Assembly (NCBI GenBank): GCA_034096865.1 | Contig: JAWQFJ010018824.1 | Coordinates: 1 to 25,000, forward strand | Source of the DNA: Theodoxus fluviatilis | Taxonomy: Eukaryota; Mollusca; Gastropoda; Cycloneritida; Neritidae | Direction: 5' to 3' | DNA: 25,000 nucleotides | Shown here: in pieces, positions 10,547-17,852 of the stretch | Layout: every line of letters begins with the position of its first letter | How positions within the stretch are numbered: the stretch's first letter is position 1 | Position numbers and translations under genes: made by a program | The notes under the pieces: model-generated | What the model was told of the DNA's origin: nothing | The model's input: only the letters and a program-made list of their open reading frames with translations | Databases searched by the model: none

Positions 10547-10548
<2 letters not shown>
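9471..10548. other. Unique DNA, no supported gene
   Basis: Short opposing frames overlap at 9742-10093, neither with recognisable domains or splice sites. The AT-rich stretch 10100-10540 shows nothing I can name. Confidence 0.45.

Positions 10549-10613
<65 letters not shown>
10549..10613. repeat. (GA)n microsatellite
   Basis: About 64 bp of pure GA. Confidence 0.97.
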
Positions 10614-10615
<2 letters not shown>

Positions 10616-10925
10616 CACAAACGTGCTATGTGTGACGTTTAGAAGTATGGATCGATGTCGGTGGGTAAAAAATGAAACGTTTGTCTCAGTCCTCAGACGT
10701 GCATGAACGTGTGCATATGCACGCCTTTGTTGTGCGTGGGTGCACCTGCGTGCATGCCTAATGCATTTTGTAAAAACAGTTTCCAACAATGTCTGTATAA
10801 TGTGACAGACACACGCACACAGAGGCAGACACACAAACACACTCTTTCTCTCTCTCTCCGTCTCCTCCCGCCCTCTCTTTCTCTCTATACTGGATGACCG
10901 TCACACGCGATGAAGGGGGTCGGCT

Positions 10926-11311
10926 CTCTATTGCGGAGGGCCGCTATTGCGGGATTTTTTCAACAAAAGTTCCTCAGGCAATTTTGATTCTTTTGTCCTA
11001 AACACATAAAAAACCATAATACTTTTGTTACTTTTTTTGGGGATTTTTTTTTCTATTGCGGGGGGCCGCTATTGCGGGATTTTTTCAACAAAAGTTCCTC
11101 TGGCGATTTTGATTCTTTTGTCCTAAAACGCATAAAAAACCATAAAATGTATGTTACTTTTTTCAACTTAGAAAACTTGTCGGTTTTTTTTCTAAGTTGA
11201 AAAAAAGTAACATACATTTTATGGTTTTTTATGCGTTTTAGGACAAAAGAATCAAAATTGCCTGAGGAACTTTTGTTGAAAAAATCCCGCAATAGCGGCC
11301 CTCCGCAATAG
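10926..11311. mobile_element. Hairpin MITE with an extra direct copy of one arm
   Basis: Three copies of an approximately 120-bp sequence: 10926-11040 and 11053-11176 in the same orientation, and about 11187-11311 inverted. The last two form a long, nearly perfect hairpin around a loop of roughly 10 bp. Arms begin with two GGCCGCTATTGCGG-type subrepeats and contain TTTTGATTCTTTTGTCCTAA. No protein is encoded that I believe. The right end abuts a 15-bp array. Confidence 0.88.
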
Positions 11312-11328
11312 CGGCCCCTCCCCCGATG

Positions 11329-11478
11329 AAGATGTCAGCGATGAAGACGTCAGTGATGAAGACGTCAGTGATGAAGACGTCAGTGATGAAGACGTCAGTG
11401 ATGAAGACGTCAGTGATGAAGACGTCAGTGATGAAGACGTCAGTGATGAAGACGTCAGTGATGAAGACGTCAGTGACA
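11329..11478. repeat. 15-bp minisatellite, 10 copies
   Basis: GATGAAGACGTCAGT repeated almost without variation. Since 15 is a multiple of three, every frame reads as a five-residue repeat; on the minus strand the frame entering from the candidate exon at 11569 reads TDVFI. Confidence 0.97.
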
Positions 11479-11569
11479 TCGAGGGTGTGAGTGCAGCCTG
11501 ACGTGCGATGCACAGAGGCGTGGCAGGTCAGGCACGCGTCAGCAGCTGCAGGCTGTTCCTCCTCGCTCT
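11479..11569 (-). CDS. Candidate coding exon fragment, unknown product
   Basis: On the minus strand the acceptor ACGCCCTGCCCAG (just above 11569) leads into an open frame starting SEEEQPAAADACLTCHASVH, with coding-like acidic and cysteine/histidine content; incoming phase would be 1. The frame continues unbroken into the 15-bp array as a TDVFI repeat and then into the MITE. The exon either ends near 11479 (GT at the array edge) or includes the repeat. No family recognised. Confidence 0.33.
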
Positions 11570-11667
11570 CTGGGCAGGGCGTTTCCGGTCAAGGCTCGGC
11601 AGCCACCGCACCCCGCAGGCTGAGTCACCAAAGACGCCATGTCCCCGTGTGGTCAGATCCTAGGCCC

Positions 11668-11815
11668 TGGGATGGATGGAGTTTCACGGCCCATCAGCCT
11701 CCATGGGCTATGCAAGGGCGTTGATCAAGAAAAAAATAACAGTTTAGAGTAAGCGCAAATCAAGTCACGACGTCGTTATTTATTCGCCTCTTAGGAATCG
11801 CGCAGGGAGGCGCGG
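11668..11815. mobile_element. Dispersed repeat, copy B
   Basis: Same family as copies A and C (GGAGTTTCACGGCC, GGGCTATG, GCAAATCAAGTCACGACGTC, then GGCGCGGTGGGT). It is the most diverged of the three and leads straight into the TGGA array at 11815. Confidence 0.85.
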
Positions 11816-12066
11816 TGGGTGGATGGATGGATGGATGGGTGGATGGATGGGTGGATGGATGGATGGGTGGGTGGATGGATGGATGGGTGGATGGATGGGT
11901 GGATGGATGGATGGGTGGGTGGATGGATGGATGGATGGGTGGGTGGATGGATGGATGGATGGGTGGATGGATGGATGGGTGGGTGGATGGATGGATGGAT
12001 GGATGGGTGGGTGGATGGATGGATGGGTGGATGGATGGGTGGGTGGATGGATGGGTGAAAGGATGG
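11815..12066 (+). repeat. (TGGA)n/(TGGG)n array
   Basis: About 250 bp of TGGA units interspersed with TGGG, lying between copies B and C of the dispersed repeat. The array opens several frames of W/G/M/D repeats that are not genes. Confidence 0.97.
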
Positions 12067-12235
12067 ATGGAGTTTTACGGCCTATCAGCCTTTGTAGGCT
12101 ATGTAAGGTCATTGAGCACCAAAGTTACAAGTTTATAATAATCGCAAATCAAGTCACGATGTCCCTATTTATTCTCCTCTTACGAATCACGTAGGGAGAC
12201 ACGATGGGTCAATTCTGACCCCCAACCCACAGGGG
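12060..12235. mobile_element. Dispersed repeat, copy C
   Basis: Best match to copy A: GGAGTTTTACGGCC, GTAGGCTATGTAAGG, GCAAATCAAGTCACGATGTC, GTAGGGAGAC, then a single GGGTCAATTCTGACCCC unit that in copy A is amplified into the 30-bp array. Its right edge abuts a GC-rich candidate exon. Confidence 0.87.
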
Positions 12236-12242
12236 GAGTGAC

Positions 12243-12388
12243 GCCCTGGGAAACGGCCCAGCACCAGGCACTGCCTCCTGCCAGGGACTCGCAGCTTGTG
12301 GCTGCAGTGTTGCAAGCTTTCAGTGTGGCTCGCATGCCGTCCTCGACGCCTGGTTGGCCTGCAGGGGCCGTGGCCCCGGCTGCTGGCT
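12243..12388 (-). CDS. Candidate coding exon, unknown product
   Basis: The minus strand carries a good acceptor (ATGATTCTCCTCCCAG) followed by a GC-rich open frame of 48 codons. It begins with Pro-Ala-Ala-Gly and contains GVEDGMRATLKACNTAATSC and GGSAWCWAVSQ. Incoming phase would be 1; the likely donor (GGC followed by GTCACT) is weak. Base composition contrasts sharply with the flanking repeats. No domain recognised; it may belong with the fragment at 11479-11569. Confidence 0.35.
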
Positions 12389-12653
12389 CTGGGAGGAGAA
12401 TCATGTGGGAGGGGCAGTCGTTCTTCATCCTCATATAACGCGGCCAATCCAACGCAACACACACACACACACGTAACGAGTGTGGAATCTGGAGCAGTGC
12501 ACGAAGAGATGTCGACACACTGACCCCCAGAATTTTTTTTTCTTTTCTACAGGCGTCAGAGAGCTAGCTCCGTCCTTCTCAAAACGCAAAGGTCAAGGTC
12601 AAAGTCAGGACAGGTGTGCAGGCAAAAACACAGGGCGTCCAGGAAGGGGAGGG

Positions 12654-12654
<1 letters not shown>

Positions 12655-12712
<58 letters not shown>

Positions 12713-12716
12713 GGAC
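12655..12716 (+). repeat. (GA)n followed by poly-G
   Basis: About 47 bp of GA then a run of about 12 G. All-purine on the plus strand. Confidence 0.95.
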
Positions 12717-13009
12717 AGAGGGGGAGGAGTGAAGAGTAGGAACCAAGATGCAAAAGATAAGTGATTGGTAGAGGTGGTGGTGACTTCTTACCCGTACTAT
12801 GTATGGTCTCATGCAACCCCTTGTCCACTTCAGGCTTGACCAGGAACTCATGGGTCAAACCTTACAGCCAGCACCTACCACTAACACAGAGAGACATGGA
12901 ACTGCTGCATCGTTTCAAAAGCTTTACACAGAATTCCAGTGCCAGGTAGCCACATGGCCACTTAGATTTGTCTTTCTCCACCAAGTGGAAACAAGAAGGG
13001 CAAAGCCCA
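12717..13009. other. Unique DNA, no gene seen
   Basis: Nothing supported. The sequence leads into the GACCTT-rich interspersed repeat that follows. Confidence 0.45.
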
Positions 13010-13808
13010 TACGACTCACATGATTGACCTTGACCTTCAGGTGCCCCTCAAGGCCAAGGTCAAACAACTAAACCTAGCAATGACATCATACAATAAGAAA
13101 TAAATGCTTTACACATTTTTCCTACCAAAATACATGTGACCTTGACCCAAGGTCAAGGTCATCCAAGGTCATGCAACACAAAGCTGTTAATTCAAGACAT
13201 AGGAAGCACAATGGTGCTTATTGGCACTTTCTACCATGAGATATAGTCACTTTTAGTGGTTCACTACCCCATTTTGGTCACATTTCATAAGGGTCAAAGT
13301 GACCTTGACCTTGATGATATTTGACCAAATGTGTCTCATGATGAAAGTATAACATGTGTACTACAATGTTATGAAGTTTGGAACAGTTATCTTCCATAGT
13401 TCAGGGGCAAGGTCGCTTCAAAATATTTATACAATCCAACTTTGAAGAGCTCCAGTGACCTTGACCTTGAAGCAAGGTCAACCAAACTGGTATCAAAAGA
13501 TAGGGCTTACTTTGCCCTATATACCATATATAGGTCAGGTATCCAATCTCAAAAACTTAAGAGAAAATTGAGAAAATGTGAAAAATGGCTGTTTTTTATA
13601 CAACATTTATGGCCCCTGTGACCTTGACCTTGAAGTAATGTCAAGTCACTATGTATGTTTTTTGAGGCCTTGTCATCATACACCATCATGCCACATTTGG
13701 TATTGATAGACTTAATAGTCTCTGAGAAAAATCCAACGTTAAAGTTTTCGGACGCCCGGACGCCCGAAACGGGTGAGTACAGACTCACTTTTGCTTTGCA
13801 TGTGAGTC
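13010..13808 (+). mobile_element. Interspersed repeat rich in TGACCTTGACC motifs, hairpin end
   Basis: TGACCTTGACC or its complement recurs at about 13022, 13138, 13157, 13301, 13456 and 13618, with further single AAGGTCA sites between. The unit ends in CGGACGCCCGGACGCCCG and a small hairpin (GACTCAC, 13-base loop, GTGAGTC, about 13781-13807) followed by AAAAA. From general knowledge, repeats of this style are common in mollusc genomes. No coding capacity is visible, so class is left open. Confidence 0.6.
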
Positions 13809-14053
13809 AAAAAGCCGTGCCCAGGAAAAACCCCCATGGTGACGTCATAAGTGGTAAAAGCCGTGCCCAGGAAAAGCTACCACGCTGACGTCGTGAGTGG
13901 AAAAGCCGTGCCAATGAAAAGCTACCATACTGACGTCATGAGTGGAAAAAGCCGTGCAGTTACCATGCTGACGTCATGAGTGGAAAAAGCCGCGCCAAGG
14001 AAATGCCACCATGCTGACGTCATGAGTGGAAAAAGCCGTGCCAAGAAAATGCC
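13809..14053 (+). repeat. About 45-bp tandem array carrying TGACGTCA, 5 copies plus partial
   Basis: Units run AAAAAGCCGTGCCAAGG, then GCTACCATGCTGACGTCAT, then GAGTGG; one unit is shortened. Four units contain the full palindrome TGACGTCA, the core of a cAMP response element; one has TGACGTCG. The array starts exactly at the A-rich tail of the preceding repeat and ends at a coding-like stretch (14060). Confidence 0.9.
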
Positions 14054-14059
14054 CTCCAG

Positions 14060-14369
14060 TCCAACACACGACAGCGGCTGACCAGCATTGATGTCAGCTC
14101 ATTAGCATATCCAGTCTTGACCTTGCCAGAGCAAGCAGACCATACTGAGAATGCAGATCTTAATCGGTTGTCTCCCCTGTCTGACTGCCCGTCTCCAGTT
14201 TGTCGTGCAAGATATGCAAATGAAGGTTCAAGTCACGATAAGCCAGTCCCTGGAATGCAGACCTCGTCATGACACCGCTGTCCTGGCATCAAATGCCTCC
14301 ATCACTGGTGATCTCACTCATCTGCATGTGGAATGCTCCGTCATCACCAGTAATACCCTACCTCCACAG
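14060..14369 (+). pseudogene. Coding-like plus-strand exon with an apparent one-base frameshift
   Basis: From 14060 a frame without stops reads LTSIDVSSLAYPVLTLPEQA, then a Ser/Pro-rich part, and halts at TGA 14270-14272. From about 14265 the neighbouring frame carries on with RHDTAVLASNASITGDLTHL and ends at CCTCCACAG followed by GTATGT, a near-ideal donor (14370). The two halves look like one exon split by a single-base indel between about 14230 and 14270. That could be a real lesion, an allele or a sequencing error. The acceptor (CCCTCCAG, 14052-14059) is weak. No family recognised. Confidence 0.42.
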
Positions 14370-15238
14370 GTATGTAGCTTTCCTCACTGGTTGTGGCTGC
14401 AACTCTTATCTTAGCACACATCCCTCTTCATTACCTTCTGACGGGATTTCTGGGTTGCGGGATTGGCATTTGTGGGTTTAGGTCTGACGGAAATAATCCA
14501 ACTTATTTGATGAAATGAAAAGCGATGCAAAATGTACAAGCCCAATCCACAAAACAAATAAAACCTTTGACACAATTTAATAGTAATTCAATGACAGCTA
14601 TTGCAACATTTCAGATAAACTCAATAATCTCTCTGTTTGCATTTGGCTTTTCAGAGCCGGCCACTCCTGTCACGGTTTTAACAAAATTCTTAGTTTAAGT
14701 CATTTTCGTCACATAAAGGTCGTTCACACTGACATTGTTGTTGTTGGGGAGGTGGGGTGTTTGAGGTGGTGGTGATAGGTTTGAGGGTGAGGGGTTGGGG
14801 TGGGTTATGTAGTCAAAGGGGAGACAACTCAAACTTGAGTTACTTCCCTTTATAGAGCAATCTCTGCATCACTGTTCGGACATCCACACCGACTGCTGCA
14901 GACATTCTCAACACGAGTGCGCAGCAGAACAGAAACAAAACTAGTCAGTAGACATCATGTATTCCCTTGAAAACTCATCATCCATCGGCAACTCACAGGG
15001 ACAGATTTCCGTGTCTGCATCTGGGGGAAAAATATTTTCTATCCTGACGAAGGCTCTATGAGCTGAAACGTCTGCTTTCCGTCGTCGACCATGATCAGTA
15101 CCTGAGGTAGGCCTGCCTACCTACCTATACCTTTCTCTTCTTTTTGTATGTATCTTGTGGCAGCTTTGACGCTCCCACATCTGGACTGTTTTCTTGACAT
15201 GACATTTATGGCACATATTCATGAGTCGCTAGTGTAAC
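14370..15238. other. Unique DNA with a small palindrome and a G-rich patch
   Basis: No further exon can be supported. 14740-14812 is G/T-rich. 14815-14851 is an imperfect palindrome (AAAGGGGAGACAACTC / GAGTTACTTCCCTTT), a kind of short inverted repeat seen at the ends of small mollusc elements. Confidence 0.45.
15048..15085 (+). other. Hammerhead-ribozyme-like core, probably degenerate
   Basis: CTGACGA, a short stem with a bulged G (AGGCTC / GAGCT), GAAAC and a later CCGTC occur in hammerhead order. Stem I does not form: only one base pair is possible with the sequence before CTGACGA. Penelope-like elements are known to carry hammerhead motifs, so a relic is possible. Confidence 0.25.
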
Positions 15239-15328
15239 CTACGGCTGGAGACACTTGATGTCCCCCTCATCAGCTGGCACCCCTGGCTGCTGGGCTTTCA
15301 GGGCCTGCTTTAGCAGCTCAGCCAGGGG
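15239..15328 (-). CDS. Candidate last coding exon of the minus-strand TPR-type gene
   Basis: On the minus strand an AG at 15329-15331 precedes 29 codons and TAG (15239-15241), incoming phase 0. The peptide contains ELLKQALKAQQPGVPADEG and ends IKCLQP. Helix-like then acidic composition looks coding. The acceptor has a poor pyrimidine tract because the 25-bp array sits right against it; only the array unit next to the exon carries GGGCAG, whereas the other units have GGGCCG. A possible 28-bp mini-exon at 15530-15557 (phases 2 in, 0 out) could link it to the exon at 15678, but only weakly. Confidence 0.42.
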   Translation of the reverse strand, partial: PLAELLKQALKAQQPGVPADEGDIKCLQP

Positions 15329-15516
15329 CTGCCCAATGCAGCTCAGCCAGGGGCGGCCCAATGCAGCTCAGCCAGGGGCGGCCCAATGCAGCTAAGCCAG
15401 GGGCGGCCCAATGCAGCTCAGCCAGGGGCGGCCCAATGCAGCTCAGCCAGGGGCGGCCCAATGCAGCTCAGCCAGGGGCGGCCCAATGCAGCTCAGCCAG
15501 GGGCGGCCCAATGCAG
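15313..15516. repeat. 25-bp minisatellite, 8 copies, at an exon edge
   Basis: Units of GCAGCTCAGCCAGGGGCGGC plus CCAAT start at 15313, 15338, 15363 and so on to 15488. The first unit overlaps the start of the candidate exon ending at 15328 and differs from the rest by having CTG for CGG, which on the minus strand creates the AG acceptor. Confidence 0.97.
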
Positions 15517-15677
15517 CCAAAGATGCTACCATGGGACATGGCGTTAGGATCAGATCACTGAAATCCAACCGTGCTTTTAAACCTCCACGCCAAGTCAAGT
15601 GCAGAAAATAAGCTACAAAGCATCTCTAAGTTCATCTACCAATCAAACAGAAAACCCAACACACATCCCTCACTCAC

Positions 15678-15720
15678 AAATTCTCCTGGCTAGTTCATCA
15701 TTGTCAGTCCACTGATCTTC
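15678..15720 (-). CDS. Candidate short exon of the TPR-type gene
   Basis: Minus strand: a strong acceptor (CCCCCGTCTTCCCAG) is followed by 14 codons reading EDQWTDNDELARRI plus one base, then the consensus donor GTGAGT. Incoming phase 0 matches the outgoing phase of the exon at 16025-16092. If that junction is not used, an alternative is that the frame runs on from 16092 through the 38-bp array. Function of this acidic segment is unknown. Confidence 0.42.
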
Positions 15721-15767
15721 CTGGGAAGACGGGGGCCAAGCCTGACCAAGTACCTTCAGTCTCGTGT

Positions 15768-15957
15768 GAATGTTTCCAAGCTCCGCAAGTCTTGTGTCTG
15801 TCCCTGAATGTTTCCAAGCTCCGCAAGTCTTGTGTCTGTCCCTGAATGTTTCCAAGCTCCGCAAGTCTTGTGTCTGTCCCTGAATGTTTCCAAGCTCCGC
15901 AAGTCTTGTGTCTGTCCCTGAATGTTTCCAAGCTCCGCAAGTCTTGTGTCTGTCCCT
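15768..15957. repeat. 38-bp minisatellite, 5 copies
   Basis: Five identical or nearly identical copies of GAATGTTTCCAAGCTCCGCA plus AGTCTTGTGTCTGTCCCT. The minus-strand unit contains no GT, so no splice donor lies inside it. It sits between the candidate exons 15678-15720 and 16025-16092, either inside a small intron or, less likely, inside a coding exon whose frame it would alter. Confidence 0.97.
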
Positions 15958-16024
15958 GAATGTTCCCGTCCAGTCCTTGGCCACTCAGTCCTTCTGAGAA
16001 AACCGCAGTGGAATTCATCAGCAC

Positions 16025-16092
16025 CTTTCTACAGTCAGCATTGGCTGAGCGCAGTTCAATGTCTGGAGTTGTTTCCTGAGGAAACTCATCTC
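16025..16092 (-). CDS. Candidate exon of the TPR-type gene
   Basis: Minus strand: a long pyrimidine tract (TTTTGTTTTAACTTTGACC then TTCTAAG) gives a convincing acceptor. The exon reads DEFPQETTPDIELRSANADC then RK (22 codons), incoming phase 1, with a possible donor AAAG followed by GTGCTG at phase 0. The frame also stays open past that donor into the 38-bp array, so the 3' limit is uncertain. Acidic, low-hydrophobicity sequence suggests a disordered linker or tail. Confidence 0.45.
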
Positions 16093-16189
16093 CTTAGAAG
16101 GTCAAAGTTAAAACAAAATGTCCCACACCACACTTCTCCCTCCCTTGTTGCTGTTCCTGTACTGGGGCGCATTACATATGCCAAGAATC

Positions 16190-16398
16190 TTGCAACATCT
16201 TGCGAGGAATAAGCCAGTGTCAACATGACAAAAGCAGATATAAAGACAGTCAAATGTTTGACACGTGTTAACACCAGCCTGTACCTTGCAAAGCCTTGCG
16301 AGGAATAAGCCAGTGTCAACATGACAAAAGCAGATATAAAGACAGTCAAATGTTTGACACGTGTTGACACCAGCCTGTACCTTGCAAGACCTTGCGTT
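16190..16398. repeat. 96-bp tandem duplication spanning a splice donor
   Basis: Copies start at 16190, 16286 and (partial) 16382. On the minus strand each begins at the exon end TTGCAAG followed by GTACAGG. The putative donor of the 16381-16539 exon is thus repeated once intact (about 16285); the lowest copy has lost it (TTGCAAGATTC). Confidence 0.95.
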
Positions 16399-16539
16399 TA
16401 AGCAACGTGGCCCTGACCTCACTGCCTCAGCTGCTCCTCCTTCCACTTCCGTCCTCTGACTCAGTTCTAAATTTAGAAATCGGTGATGACCTTGGGGAAG
16501 CAATGCCTGATGTTCCCATGTGGTTAGTTTGGAATGAGT
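16381..16539 (-). CDS. Candidate Ser-rich exon of the TPR-type gene, with an in-frame TGA
   Basis: Minus strand: acceptor TTTTCGTCTTCAG, then a frame reading SFQTNHMGTSGIASPRSSPI followed by KFRTESEDGSGRRSS, a TGA at 16427-16429, and then GSEVRATLLKRKVLQ to a good donor (TTGCAAG followed by GTACAG). Phases are 1 in and 1 out, and the next candidate exon (16092) needs phase 1. The stop breaks an otherwise coherent exon. It could be a true end of an isoform, a nonsense allele, an error, or a sign that the exon is shorter. Confidence 0.35.
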
Positions 16540-16705
16540 CTGAAGACGAAAACTGGTGAACTAGGACACCCCTCTGGCGGCAAGGAGTGGTATGGGAATG
16601 GTGGTAAGGGTGGCTTAGAGTGTTGTATATGGCAATACACGTAAATGAACTTCAACCCCGTGACGGGGATGAGATTTCCGTCTTGAAGTCCATCTGCTGT
16701 CTTGT

Positions 16706-16723
16706 CCCCCCCCCCCCCCCCTA
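16706..16723. repeat. Poly-C run, 18 bases
   Basis: Uninterrupted C on plus, G on minus, within the presumed gene span. A possible 37-bp mini-exon lies just below it (16657-16693, reading MDFKTEISSPSR), but it would lack a pyrimidine tract. Confidence 0.93.
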
Positions 16724-16846
16724 CAGAGTGTGTGCTTCTTGTGACGAGGTCCATTCAGCAACACAAGACTTTGTCAAGACATAGCGCGAGTGATGCCCTC
16801 TGTATCTTGCTTGGAAACCTGCACATCCCAGCTTCCAAAGCTCTCC

Positions 16847-16949
16847 TCAGCCTGGAGTCTGCAGACACTGCAGGGAGGCAACATCCATCTGGAGTGCCGC
16901 CGTCTCCGTGACAACCACTTGTGGGTCAACGTTGCCGCCTCGTCCAGCT
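16847..16949 (-). CDS. Candidate exon following the second TPR exon
   Basis: Minus strand: acceptor GACTGTTTCCTTGCAG is strong. The preceding exon (17664-17817) leaves two bases, so the phase-correct frame reads GNVDPQVVVTETAALQMDVA and stops at TGA 16847-16849. This may be the real C-terminus of a short isoform, with the downstream candidates belonging to another. Another frame stays open much longer but is out of phase with the previous exon. Confidence 0.38.
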
Positions 16950-17246
16950 CTGCAAGGAAACAGTCTGATAAATGAAATGAATGATGCTGCTGTCTGCAAG
17001 AGGCAATGTGATGCCTTCTAAAAGAATCTTGCACTTGGGCAATCAGCTTTCATTCACTGTATGCATCCTAGGAGCTCAGTAACAAACCAACAAATTCATT
17101 CTTTGTTCAAACTAGATAAACATCATAATTATGCTTACAGATTACTCCATAAACAGTAATCAGACAAATTAATCGAAACAAACATTTACTTCTTTGCACA
17201 TTCTCTAAATAAGTCTGTCTTTGTGTGTCCATCATCCATGTAAACT
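16950..17246. other. Intron-like unique DNA
   Basis: AT-rich unique sequence between two candidate exons of the minus-strand gene; no repeat or coding signal apart from the acceptor at its low-coordinate edge. Confidence 0.4.
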
Positions 17247-17296
17247 TGCCTGCCTGCCTGCCTGCCTGCCTGTCTGTCTGCCTGCCTGCCTGCCTG
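17247..17296. repeat. (TGCC)n microsatellite
   Basis: About twelve TGCC units with two TGTC variants. Confidence 0.95.
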
Positions 17297-17435
17297 TAAC
17301 TTTGTCAGTCTGTCAGTGTCACTTTCTCTCACCAACTTTATTTCCTAATTATCTGCTATTTCTCATTTGCAACTTGTTTTCAAACTACAGCCACATACGC
17401 AAGTCCCCATCTCTGTGTGTCAGACTGCTGCCGCA

Positions 17436-17662
17436 CGTCCACCCCACACGCCCACCCTGCACGTACACCCTGCACGCCTGCCCCGCACGTCCACCCAGCA
17501 TGCCCACCCTGCATATCCACCCCGCACACCCTCCAGGCACATCCACCCGGCACGTCCACCCGGCACGTCCACCCCGCATGCCCACCCCACATGTCCACCC
17601 CACACCTCCACCCCACATGTCCACCCTGCACACCCACCCCACACCTCCACCCCACACATCTA
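17436..17662. repeat. Degenerate 15-bp minisatellite abutting a splice donor
   Basis: Units like CACGTCCACCCCGCA with CATGCCCACCC and CACACCTCCACCC variants. On the minus strand the array begins within a few bases of the GTAGATG donor of the exon ending at 17664, so most of the proximal intron is the array. Confidence 0.92.
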
Positions 17663-17663
17663 C

Positions 17664-17817
17664 CTGGCATCAAGCTGCTGCTGCAGCCTGGAGACTGCTG
17701 GTTCCACAGGAGCCGAGGCGTCGATGCCACGATGCTTCAGCCAGGCTTCTGCTGCCTCCCTGCCTCTGCCAAAGTCTTGCAGCGCCTTGCAGCATCCGTA
17801 CCATGCCGCTGTGCTTC
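17664..17817 (-). CDS. TPR-protein exon (second helix pair)
   Basis: Minus strand: acceptor CCCCTCTGCCCTGCAG, 50 full codons, donor AG followed by GTAGAT. Incoming phase 1 matches the donor of exon 19565-19693. Joined there, the reading passes from AVQYDP into a second TPR-like helix pair (AAWYGCCKALQDFGRGREAA then EAWLKHRG), followed by a glutamine-rich helix (SRLQQQLDA). TPR proteins act as scaffolds for protein-protein binding. The fit of alternating W/Y, G and A positions supports the family; the individual gene cannot be named. The window holds only its 3' portion. Confidence 0.72.
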
Positions 17818-17852
17818 CTGCAGGGCAGAGGGGAGAGTGCCATGGTTGTAGA

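Noticed and set aside
11815..12194. Trp/Gly/Met/Asp repeat proteins
   Set aside because: Direct translation of the TGGA array in three plus frames and the minus strand.
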